DNA of 5,474 nucleotides from NCBI GenBank assembly GCA_938092125.1, contig CALKMQ010000125.1, positions 1 through 5,474 on the forward strand, read 5' to 3'. The notes below the pieces were generated by a model. That model did no database searches. It was not told where the DNA came from and was given only the letters and a program-made list of their open reading frames with translations. This stretch comes from an uncultured bacterium. Lineage in GTDB: Bacteria > Fidelibacterota > Marinisomatia > Marinisomatales > UBA1611. Shown here piece after piece: positions 1-5,474 of this stretch (positions are counted from its first letter, which is position 1; each line of letters begins with the position of its first letter). Position numbers and translations under genes: made by a program.

Positions 1-481
1 CCCAGTCTGCGTTCCCAAAACTGACAGAGGATTTTCTGATAAGAGTATGATTAGTTGTTCCATCAGTAACACCAGCGACATCCCACCCATTTCCAGGGTC
101 TCCACCCGAAAGAGTGCCAATGATATCAATAACATTAAATCCCGAACCTTCGATTTTTGCAATTGCTCTAGCATCATCACCATTGAAAGAAACAATGTAA
201 GAATCTGGATCACCTTCAGGATTATTGAAAGGATTAGCTATTACTTTATCTGCTTCAGCCAATATTATTGGGTCAGCCTCAGCGTGCGCTATAACATAGA
301 CCTCTTGGCTAGCTAAAATTGTATTAGCGTCAAACATGAGGGTATCATTAAAAGGCCCTCCATTGCCATTGCCTAAAATTGCGTAACCAGAAAGATCGAT
401 TTCAGCATCTGAAGAATTGTAAATTTCTAAATATTTGTTATAACCCGATCCACCTTCAGCATATTCACTAAAAAACACTGG
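1..481 (-). repeat. Lamin-tail module, copy 2 (within the surface protein CDS, cut by edge)
   Basis: This encodes residues 455-614 of the surface protein. It opens with FFSEYAEGGSGYNKYLEIYN and holds its closing block (W.VAG, TLIRKSS, GNADW) at residues 587-614, DNA 2-85, right at the window edge. It has an insert relative to copy 1 around residues 530-570 (an N-P-F-N-N-P-E-G-D-P stretch). LTD domains are Ig-like beta sandwiches common in secreted bacterial proteins, including nucleases and surface proteins. By analogy with copy 1, roughly 30 further residues should follow before the next domain. Confidence 0.78.
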
Positions 482-1843
482 ACTTGGTGATGCTGTTTTG
501 ACATAAATAGTTTCAGATGAACTTGCGCCATCATCATCGGTTACCTGAAGAGTGAAAGATAAGCTATCAACAGCATTAGGTGCCGTAAAAGTCACTTCCG
601 CAACATCTGTAGAACTTAAGGAAACTGTTGCACCAGCTGTTTGAGTCCATAGATATGATGCTATGGACCCATCAGGGTCAACACTTGAAGCACCGTCTAA
701 GGTAACAATACTTCCAAGTAAGACGGTTTGATTACCACCTGCATTAGCTATCGGTAAAATATTTTCCCCACTGTTTCCATAAACGTGAATACCTAAATTG
801 GCTCTGTAATCTATAGCTTCAACAATCCATTCTGAGTCGTCTCCTGATGTGCCAGCAGATGACGTCCAAACTGCATTTCCAGTTGTAACTGTTGATTTTC
901 TAATTAGAGTATTGTCTTTTGTTGCCCCACTATTTCCAGCAACAGACCAGCCACCAGAACCCGGATCATCTAGCTCTACTCCAATAGCGTCGATTAGTTC
1001 ATCATTTTTAAAGAGTCCAATTGCATCGTTACCATTATAATGGACAGGACTTTCATAAGGCAGTGCTAAATCAGCAGCATCAAGTATAGCTTGATCAGAT
1101 TGGTCTGTTGACATGATAAACACGTCCCCAGCACTTAATGTCCCGCTCAATACAACATTTCTATCGCCACCATCGCCCCAAGCAGTGCCGTTATTAGTAC
1201 CTTTGATGGCGTAACTAGATAAATCGACGGCTGATCCAGTAGGATTATAAACTTCAACATACTTATTGTTTGAAGAACCTTCTGAATATTCACTAAAAAA
1301 TAAGTCAACCTCTTGAGGAACAAAAGCAGGCAAAGCAACAGATGCCGTATACACATTGTCTCCACTATTGCTTGAGGCACCTCCAGTAGCCAAACCAGAA
1401 GCAGAAAAGGTAATATCTCCAACATCTGAGTTAGGAGCTAACCATTCAACTATCCATTCACCAGATATCGTCCTAGCGCTTTGCTGTACTTTACTACCAC
1501 TTAATTCAGCATTTTGAGAATTCGCGCCCAGAGAAAATGTCCCAGCATTATTGCTACCAACTTGAGATGCCATTTGAAATCCATAACCATCTCTATGAGT
1601 ACCCGCAACTTTAATAGTTAAACTATAAGAATCACCAGGAACGTAACCATCAGAAGGTAAGCCCGTAATTGTAACAGTTCCATTTCCAGAATTGGCACTT
1701 CCAGAATGACAGGTAGTGCAATTTGAGGAACTCGGCGCATTATTTGCATAATTACCACCAACTCCTCCGGAATTAGATAATGCGATAGAAATCAAAAAAG
1801 TAATGGTAATTATAAAATGATAATACGTTTTAGATATTGACAT
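1..1843 (-). CDS. Secreted multidomain surface protein: choice-anchor-V/reeler-like domain with CxxCH, lamin-tail, PKD-like, lamin-tail (C-terminus cut by window edge)
   Basis: The reading frame is open for 614 codons from ATG at 1843 to the left edge with no stop, so the protein is incomplete. Residues 1-25 form a signal peptide (hydrophobic core about 9-22). Residues 30-170 look like the choice-anchor-V/reeler-like domain: NAP, then NCTTCHSG with a haem-c-type CxxCH at 42-46, then a YVPGDSYSLTIKV strand, GYGFQM, EWLAP and SNSGDNVYTA. Residues 180-355 are a lamin-tail (LTD) module (FFSEYSEG, KYVEVYNP, VDLSSYAI, NTLIRKS). Residues 362-450 are a PKD-like Ig fold (ANAGGNQTV, LDGASSVDPDGSI, YLWTQTAGA, VTDDDGASS). 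Residues 455-614 are a second LTD module. Such proteins are extracellular and often carry a C-terminal anchor or T9SS sorting domain, which would lie outside the window. The start is supported by a GGAG ribosome site and the signal peptide. The precise function is unknown; adhesion, or display of a redox or carbohydrate-binding domain, are possibilities. Family assignments come from reading motifs, not from a search. Confidence 0.88.
   Translation of the reverse strand, partial: MSISKTYYHFIITITFLISIALSNSGGVGGNYANNAPSSSNCTTCHSGSANSGNGTVTITGLPSDGYVPGDSYSLTIKVAGTHRDGYGFQMASQVGSNNAGTFSLGANSQNAELSGSKVQQSARTISGEWIVEWLAPNSDVGDITFSASGLATGGASSNSGDNVYTASVALPAFVPQEVDLFFSEYSEGSSNNKYVEVYNPTGSAVDLSSYAIKGTNNGTAWGDGGDRNVVLSGTLSAGDVFIMSTDQSDQAILDAADLALPYESPVHYNGNDAIGLFKNDELIDAIGVELDDPGSGGWSVAGNSGATKDNTLIRKSTVTTGNAVWTSSAGTSGDDSEWIVEAIDYRANLGIHVYGNSGENILPIANAGGNQTVLLGSIVTLDGASSVDPDGSIASYLWTQTAGATVSLSSTDVAEVTFTAPNAVDSLSFTLQVTDDDGASSSETIYVKTASPSPVFFSEYAEGGSGYNKYLEIYNSSDAEIDLSGYAILGNGNGGPFNDTLMFDANTILASQEVYVIAHAEADPIILAEADKVIANPFNNPEGDPDSYIVSFNGDDARAIAKIEGSGFNVIDIIGTLSGGDPGNGWDVAGVTDGTTNHTLIRKSSVSFGNADW
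779..1306 (-). repeat. Lamin-tail module, copy 1 (within the surface protein CDS)
   Basis: This encodes residues 180-355 of the surface protein. It opens with FFSEYSEGSSNNKYVEVYNP and holds a closing block at residues 299-326 (W..AG, TLIRKS, GNA.W; DNA 866-949). The same opening and closing blocks recur in copy 2 at 1-481. By hand alignment 16 of 28 residues of the closing block are identical, so the two copies are diverged paralogous domains rather than a recent DNA duplication. Confidence 0.8.
1706..1720 (-). other. Single haem-c-type CxxCH motif in the surface protein
   Basis: Codons 42-46 of the surface protein encode C-T-T-C-H, about 17-20 residues after the likely signal-peptide cleavage site. 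CxxCH is the covalent haem attachment motif of c-type cytochromes. The same motif is common at the start of choice-anchor-V/reeler-like proteins, preceded by a short N-A-P segment as here. Whether haem is actually attached is not known from sequence; a structural disulfide or metal site is the alternative. Confidence 0.75.
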
Positions 1844-1848
1844 GATTG

Positions 1849-1852
1849 CTCC
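1849..1852 (-). promoter_or_regulatory. Shine-Dalgarno site (GGAG) of the surface protein gene
   Basis: GGAG lies 5 bases before the ATG at 1843, inside the 21-base gap after the asparaginase stop. It is the only clear Shine-Dalgarno sequence among the four starts visible here, and it supports the chosen start of the surface protein. Confidence 0.7.
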
Positions 1853-1864
1853 AATTATGATTAA

Positions 1865-2845
1865 CTAAGATTCTATATATACTTCTATTTGACCAATTTT
1901 GTTATCTCGACAGTTCTTCCGTTCTCTCTTTCTAAATTCGTCTAAATTTGAAATTTCTTTTTTCGTAAGTAAGTCTAAATGCTCCAAAAGCGTAATTGCT
2001 CCAATCGGCATCGCGCGAGAATTCCCATCCAATACTTTTAAAGAAATACCTAAATTTTTCCCGTCTCTATTTTTTAAAGATATCCCTTGAATGGATTCAC
2101 CTCCACCTTTTGTCACAGCATCTCCACCTAAAGCAGTAATAAATTTAGTATCAAAATGGCCTTTTCCCGCCACATTATATGGATAAGAATTCATAGCGTT
2201 AAAAACTCGAACTAATTCAGGGTACTCTTCAGTTGCAAGTAATTGATAAAGTTTAGCAATTGTTTCCATTGTGAAAAAAGCAGTTGGAGCAGAACAACCG
2301 TCTGTTTCCATGGGTATATCTTCGATACCAGTATACTCTTGTAAGGCCTTGAGTATAGTTTTTTGGACTTCATGTTCTGGCTGAATATAGTTTTTAGGAT
2401 TATTAACTAAGTACTTAGCAAGAGAAAGCATACCTGCGTGCTTTCCACTACAATTATTATGTAATGGATTTGGTTTAGTCTTTGAGCGAATTAAGTCGCG
2501 TCTTGATGACATATCTGCAGGAAAGTGAACTCCGCATTCATAATCATCTAACGTATAACCTAACTTATCCAACATCGATTTTGCTGTTTTTATATGCCTG
2601 TTTTCACCAAGATGAGATGCACACATTAGAGCGATTTCTTTTTCATTGAACCCAGCAGCATCTACAGCTCCAGCTTTTATAGAAGCTGCTGCTTGAAAAG
2701 GTTTGAGCGATGACCTTATGCATGTTAGGTAATTTGAATCTCCAGTAGAAAAAACTATGTGACCTGAATCGTCCACTACTGTAGCAAAAATAACATGAAT
2801 ACTTTCTGTTAAATCTCCACGAGTGACTCTACATAAAATTGGCAT
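1865..2845 (-). CDS. L-asparaginase, ReAV / asparaginase II type (class 3)
   Basis: This 326-residue protein, near the usual family length, should hydrolyse L-asparagine to aspartate and ammonia. It has no signal peptide and is probably cytoplasmic. It matches the family of the inducible Rhizobium etli asparaginase (ReAV; Pfam asparaginase II), which is unrelated to the E. coli AnsA/AnsB fold. Visible family motifs are RSSLKP (44-49), ASHLGE (76-81), HNNCSGKHAGM (129-139), DGCSAP (182-187), AGKGHFDT (226-233) and LGISLKVLDGNSRA (265-278). By a constant offset of three residues, S45, K48, S77, C132 and K135 match ReAV S48, K51, S80, C135 and K138. C184 matches C189, the third ligand of the zinc site. 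The catalytic set therefore appears intact. The ATG is 4 bases after the deacetylase stop with no Shine-Dalgarno sequence, which suggests translational coupling. The C-terminal tail (residues 305-326) is charged and departs from the usual sequence. No asparagine transporter or regulator is visible beside it. Confidence 0.93.
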   Translation of the reverse strand: MPILCRVTRGDLTESIHVIFATVVDDSGHIVFSTGDSNYLTCIRSSLKPFQAAASIKAGAVDAAGFNEKEIALMCASHLGENRHIKTAKSMLDKLGYTLDDYECGVHFPADMSSRRDLIRSKTKPNPLHNNCSGKHAGMLSLAKYLVNNPKNYIQPEHEVQKTILKALQEYTGIEDIPMETDGCSAPTAFFTMETIAKLYQLLATEEYPELVRVFNAMNSYPYNVAGKGHFDTKFITALGGDAVTKGGGESIQGISLKNRDGKNLGISLKVLDGNSRAMPIGAITLLEHLDLLTKKEISNLDEFRKRERKNCRDNKIGQIEVYIES

Positions 2846-2849
2846 AAAA

Positions 2850-3716
2850 TTAATAAACTAATCTAGAAACAAACTCAAATCGAAAACCCTTGCTTTGAAG
2901 AATCGGTATTTCTTTTTGTAAGACACTCAATGTTTGTGGTTTTACATGCCCAATACCTATCGCAAGCCCTTTTCTTTCAGCTACATCAGCTAACTTCATA
3001 AGCTGTTCTGTTATCTTTTCTTCATCTAATTCATTATCTAAAAAAACATCCCTTGAGTTTGTTGGGACACCATATTTTCGCATAGTTTCTTCAGCTAAAG
3101 AATTTCTTGTGGTCCTACTATCAACAAAAAATTTTTTATTTTGCTTAATCTCCTTAGCAAGAAGCGTCATGATTCGTAAATCTGCCGTACCCCTAGAACC
3201 TTGGTGGTTATTTAAACCAATCGATTCAGGAAGATTTTCAAACGCTTTATTAATTCTCTCTTTAATTTCATCTTCTTGAAAATATGACATTAGAACATAT
3301 TCTTCTTCACCGTAAGTTTTTCCAATATTTTCCATAGGTAAATGCACAATAATTTCATAACCAGCATCATAAGCTTTTTTTGAAAAAAGTTGGCTATGGT
3401 CATGCCCAGGAATAATTGCATAGGTCAATTTTCCCGGTAGCTCTAAAAACCCATTCGAGATATGATCATTGCGATAACCAAAATCATCAATAATTAACGC
3501 AATAACTCCACGCATCGGCGTACTTTCTTTCTCAATGGGCTCTTCGAAAACTGACCCTTGAACTGTGGAATCTGGATCCAATGCTACGTCCTGCTCAGTT
3601 ACAACATCATTCTCCAGTTCAGTAAGATGGGTCTGCTGTTTTTTTAATACTATTAGAAGAACCACTACGAATAGCGTTAAGACATATATGACTAATGTTT
3701 TGTAATCTTGCTGCAT
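2850..3716 (-). CDS. Membrane-anchored divergent polysaccharide deacetylase (YibQ/DUF610 family)
   Basis: This 288-residue protein has one N-terminal membrane segment (about 7-24, followed by KK), a low-complexity acidic linker (about 30-68) and a divergent polysaccharide deacetylase domain (about 70-288), so the domain probably faces the periplasm. Family signatures are ALIIDDFGY (73-81, with the paired aspartates D77 and D78), LTYAIIPG (97-104), HLPME (125-129), GLNNHQGS (167-174), FFVDSRTT (196-203), SRDVFLDN (221-228) and GIGHVKPQTL (254-263). D77/D78, H125, H171, D199 and H257 are the likely metal and catalytic positions, judged by analogy with NodB-like deacetylases. The natural substrate of this family is not established; an envelope or exported glycan is plausible. 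The start overlaps the previous stop as TAATG and has no Shine-Dalgarno sequence, so translation is probably coupled. A start at M68 would lose the anchor and is disfavoured. Confidence 0.92.
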   Translation of the reverse strand: MQQDYKTLVIYVLTLFVVVLLIVLKKQQTHLTELENDVVTEQDVALDPDSTVQGSVFEEPIEKESTPMRGVIALIIDDFGYRNDHISNGFLELPGKLTYAIIPGHDHSQLFSKKAYDAGYEIIVHLPMENIGKTYGEEEYVLMSYFQEDEIKERINKAFENLPESIGLNNHQGSRGTADLRIMTLLAKEIKQNKKFFVDSRTTRNSLAEETMRKYGVPTNSRDVFLDNELDEEKITEQLMKLADVAERKGLAIGIGHVKPQTLSVLQKEIPILQSKGFRFEFVSRLVY

Positions 3717-3718
3717 TA
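3714..3718 (-). promoter_or_regulatory. TAATG stop/start junction between the second barrel protein and the deacetylase
   Basis: On the minus strand the stop TAA (3718-3716) shares its last A with the deacetylase start ATG (3716-3714). No Shine-Dalgarno sequence precedes it (the upstream bases are TACATTTTACCC), so termination-reinitiation is the likely way the deacetylase is translated. Confidence 0.75.
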
Positions 3719-4594
3719 GGGTAAAATGTAACTTAAACTCAAGACTTTGGGGTTTCCTATTTTTTGAGAACCAAATTTAATAGCATATGTAACTCCAAAG
3801 CGACCAGAACTAAGGCCGCCTCCAAATGAAAATGCTGCTGAATGTTTATCGATAGAATAACCGGTTAATATTTTTATTTTTTTCAATCCAGAATCCAAAC
3901 CCAACTTTAATTTCCAAATATCATCTAAAATTGAATATTCGGCCGTTGTGTATATCTTATTATTTATCTTTATAGATTTAAAACTTTTTGAAGCACCAAT
4001 TAAGAATAAAGTAGGTAGTTTAGGTACTTCTTGATACAATTTTGTAATGTTACCAAGGTTTAAAACAGATAAACCCATATTCCATCCATTTAATAATAAT
4101 TTAGAATACCCTATATCGATAATGAAACCCTTAGAGTTTTGATCATAAATACCAATAGATAAATAGCTTATTGACGCCCCAAAGTCTCCAAGGTCATTAT
4201 TTATAGAAAATCCAGAACCCAATTGAAAGCCGTATGCGGAAAACATTGCATTCGGCTCGTCTGATGGTTCAGACCCCCTAAACTCCAGATCGTTTATCTC
4301 TGCCTGTTTTAAAAATAATCTATTATTATAATTCCCAACTTTGTGAACGTAGTTAAGCCCAGAAATAGAAATATTTCCATACCAGTTACCAGAATTAATG
4401 AAAAAGATAGGACTCTCATGATGCTGTTTAATAAGAGATGGGTTTACTACCGATGAACCACCTATGGAGGGATGTCTCCCTAAAGCTAAATCGTTTGCAT
4501 TTTCTGAGAAATTTAGAAAATTAGTCCCCAGAGCTAGTGACAAAGATTGTAATACGCAAAAAAGTAGAAGAGGTTTTCTAAAAATTGAATGCAT
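3716..4594 (-). CDS. Divergent PorV/PorQ-like outer-membrane beta-barrel protein
   Basis: This 292-residue protein has a signal peptide at residues 1-23 (R6/K7, hydrophobic LLLFCVLQSLSLALG). The mature part is rich in alternating polar/hydrophobic beta strands with glycines and aromatics, as in outer-membrane barrels. Near the mature N-terminus it has NDLALGRHPSIGG followed by NPSL (35-54), a degenerate form of the A-x-x-x-GGAF...NPA signature of PorV/PorQ (UPF0164) proteins, and it sits directly after a clear member of that family. Strand-like repeats include FGASISYLSIGIYD, GWNMGLSVLNLGN, KLKLGLDSG and RFGVTYAIKFG. The C-terminus is SLSYILP, ending in proline rather than the usual aromatic residue. 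An in-frame TAG lies just upstream of the ATG, so this is the only reasonable start; it overlaps the upstream gene by 17 bases and has no Shine-Dalgarno sequence. PorV shuttles T9SS cargo and PorQ tethers the T9SS sortase PorU, but neither role can be assigned here. It could instead be a generic barrel protein. Confidence 0.75.
   Translation of the reverse strand: MHSIFRKPLLLFCVLQSLSLALGTNFLNFSENANDLALGRHPSIGGSSVVNPSLIKQHHESPIFFINSGNWYGNISISGLNYVHKVGNYNNRLFLKQAEINDLEFRGSEPSDEPNAMFSAYGFQLGSGFSINNDLGDFGASISYLSIGIYDQNSKGFIIDIGYSKLLLNGWNMGLSVLNLGNITKLYQEVPKLPTLFLIGASKSFKSIKINNKIYTTAEYSILDDIWKLKLGLDSGLKKIKILTGYSIDKHSAAFSFGGGLSSGRFGVTYAIKFGSQKIGNPKVLSLSYILP
4578..4594 (-). other. 17-base overlap of the two barrel-protein genes
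   Basis: The last 17 bases of the upstream barrel gene (encoding YAFNF and TAG, and one base of the preceding codon) contain the ATG and first codons of the next gene in another frame. This implies coupled translation and a stable pairing of the two genes. The start lacks a Shine-Dalgarno sequence. Confidence 0.75.
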
Positions 4595-5474
4595 ATGATA
4601 ATGTATGTGCTAATTGAGATGCCCAGTCCATTGAAAATGTGTAATCTATACGAGAATCGTGATTTTTTATTAGGTCATACTCTAGACCCCAACCAAATGC
4701 TATTCGCCCGTTACCTAACCCGCCTCTAAAAAAGTATAGATCCTGATAAGTGTACTCTACTCCAACCCTTGGCAATAAATTGATAAATATATCCTCTGAT
4801 AGTTCTTTACCAATCCTATAATTAGTAATAAACCCTGCATCAGCGACAACTCTTATATTTTTGTAATTAAACTTTGTGCCAAACCTATATATAGTAGGAA
4901 AATACTCGCTATAAATTCTTCCTTGAGCATATAAGTCACCTGAATCCCAATTATACATAGAATTAATATCTTGAATCATTAAACCAAAAGTTGTCGATTT
5001 TCCAGATTTGAACAATAGTCCAACATCAAATCCAATACCACTGCCCTTATAAGACTCATTAATCGGTAACTGATTTTGTAGTATTTTGATATTTACGCCA
5101 AAAGAAAACCAAGATAAAATTCTCTGAGCAAAAGAAACCATCAAAGCATCTTCACTTGTCTGCATCACTGTTGTTTTTTCTCCCGCACTACTTCTACCCT
5201 GAATATCTGTAACACCAGCGCTAACCCAAGCAATTCCTAGACCAGCGGTTGGAGGGAGAGGAGTAGCAAAACTAAGCCCAGATAACCTTCTATCTAAGGA
5301 CATACTAGAGTAAGAAAGACCAACTTGCCTATCAACCAGAAAAGCAGCCCAAGCTGGATTATAAAAAGTAGAGAAGCCATGGTCCTTTTCCGCTGTAAAT
5401 GCACCGCCCATTGCAATAGACCTTGCGGTAATACCAACTCTTAAAAAACTGCCTGATAATCCCGCATAATCCTG
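4578..5474 (-). CDS. PorV/PorQ-family (UPF0164-like) outer-membrane protein, N-terminus cut by window edge
   Basis: The frame is open from the right edge, giving 298 visible residues. The first 26 visible residues include SGSFLRVGITARSIAMGGAF, then FSTFYNPAWAAF (34-45), the N-terminal signature of PorV/PorQ/UPF0164 proteins (family form roughly FLk.G..AR..aMGGAf...NPA). The true start and signal peptide must therefore lie upstream of the window; the first internal ATG at 5411 would split the signature and is not the start. The rest shows barrel strands such as TAGLGIAWVSAG, WFSFGVNIKILQ, GIGFDVGLLFKSG, TFGLMIQDINS, VRVVADAGFIT, LPRVGVEYTY and IAFGWGLEYDL. The protein ends in LSYAFNF, with the C-terminal phenylalanine typical of BAM-assembled outer-membrane proteins. 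PorV-like proteins act with T9SS in some members, while others have unknown roles. Nothing visible decides which applies here. Confidence 0.88.
   Translation of the reverse strand, partial: QDYAGLSGSFLRVGITARSIAMGGAFTAEKDHGFSTFYNPAWAAFLVDRQVGLSYSSMSLDRRLSGLSFATPLPPTAGLGIAWVSAGVTDIQGRSSAGEKTTVMQTSEDALMVSFAQRILSWFSFGVNIKILQNQLPINESYKGSGIGFDVGLLFKSGKSTTFGLMIQDINSMYNWDSGDLYAQGRIYSEYFPTIYRFGTKFNYKNIRVVADAGFITNYRIGKELSEDIFINLLPRVGVEYTYQDLYFFRGGLGNGRIAFGWGLEYDLIKNHDSRIDYTFSMDWASQLAHTLSYAFNF

Noticed and set aside
47..316. 89-codon open frame on the plus strand
   Set aside because: It lies wholly antisense to the second lamin-tail module, whose minus-strand frame reads as a coherent conserved domain. 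The plus-strand translation is low-complexity (rich in S, I and N) and resembles no protein family.
849..1040. 63-codon open frame on the plus strand
   Set aside because: It is antisense to the first lamin-tail module, has no ribosome site or recognisable motif, and is best explained as a shadow of the surface protein gene.
1147..1425. 92-codon open frame on the minus strand with a leucine-rich, membrane-like translation
   Set aside because: It is in a different frame from the surface protein, which reads through the region with a clear domain sequence. The hydrophobic look comes from reading T-rich codons out of frame.
1844..1864. Possible terminator or promoter between the asparaginase and surface-protein genes
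   Set aside because: The gap is only 21 bases, has no GC-rich hairpin with a T run, and contains only the ribosome site. A promoter inside the asparaginase gene cannot be excluded but none stood out.
1899..2090. 63-codon open frame on the plus strand
   Set aside because: It is antisense to the C-terminal part of the asparaginase, where family motifs such as LGISLKVLDG are present in the minus-strand frame.
4578..5411. Starting the upstream barrel protein at the ATG at 5411
   Set aside because: Twenty-one further in-frame codons to the right edge encode the conserved segment leading into ARSIAMGGAF, so the ATG at 5411 is internal and the gene is partial.

Overview
The window holds five genes, all on the minus strand and packed head to tail, so transcription runs from position 5474 towards position 1. 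Two genes are cut by the window edges. The DNA is AT-rich, most starts lack a Shine-Dalgarno sequence, and the proteins include two PorV/PorQ-type outer-membrane proteins and a secreted protein with choice-anchor-V, lamin-tail and PKD-like domains. This combination suggests a marine Gram-negative bacterium of the Bacteroidota/FCB group, for example Marinimicrobia (SAR406) or a relative. That placement is inferred from protein style; no marker gene is present.

Layout in order of transcription: (1) 5474-4578, a PorV/PorQ-family (UPF0164-like) outer-membrane barrel protein missing its N-terminus; (2) 4594-3716, a second, more divergent barrel-like protein of the same kind with its own signal peptide, overlapping gene 1 by 17 bases; (3) 3716-2850, a membrane-anchored divergent polysaccharide deacetylase (YibQ/DUF610 type), starting on the stop codon of gene 2 (TAATG); (4) 2845-1865, an L-asparaginase of the Rhizobium etli ReAV / asparaginase II type, 4 bases after gene 3; (5) 1843-1, a large secreted multidomain protein, 21 bases after gene 4, running off the left edge after 614 codons.

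The overlaps and tiny gaps leave no room for an ordinary promoter or terminator between the genes, so they are probably one transcript. Four of the five products are predicted to be exported or membrane-bound; the asparaginase looks cytoplasmic. In Bacteroidota, PorV-type barrels work with the type IX secretion system (T9SS), and proteins built like gene 5 are often its cargo. It is therefore tempting to see the barrel pair and the surface protein as functionally linked. This is inference: the C-terminus of gene 5, which would carry the sorting signal, lies outside the window.

The most notable items are a single CxxCH haem-c-type motif just after the signal peptide of gene 5, the duplicated lamin-tail modules flanking a PKD-like domain in the same protein, and an asparaginase with all recognisable ReAV-type catalytic and metal-binding residues sitting in an envelope operon. 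I found no RNA genes, CRISPR array, insertion sequence or phage feature, and there is no gene-free stretch longer than 21 bases.
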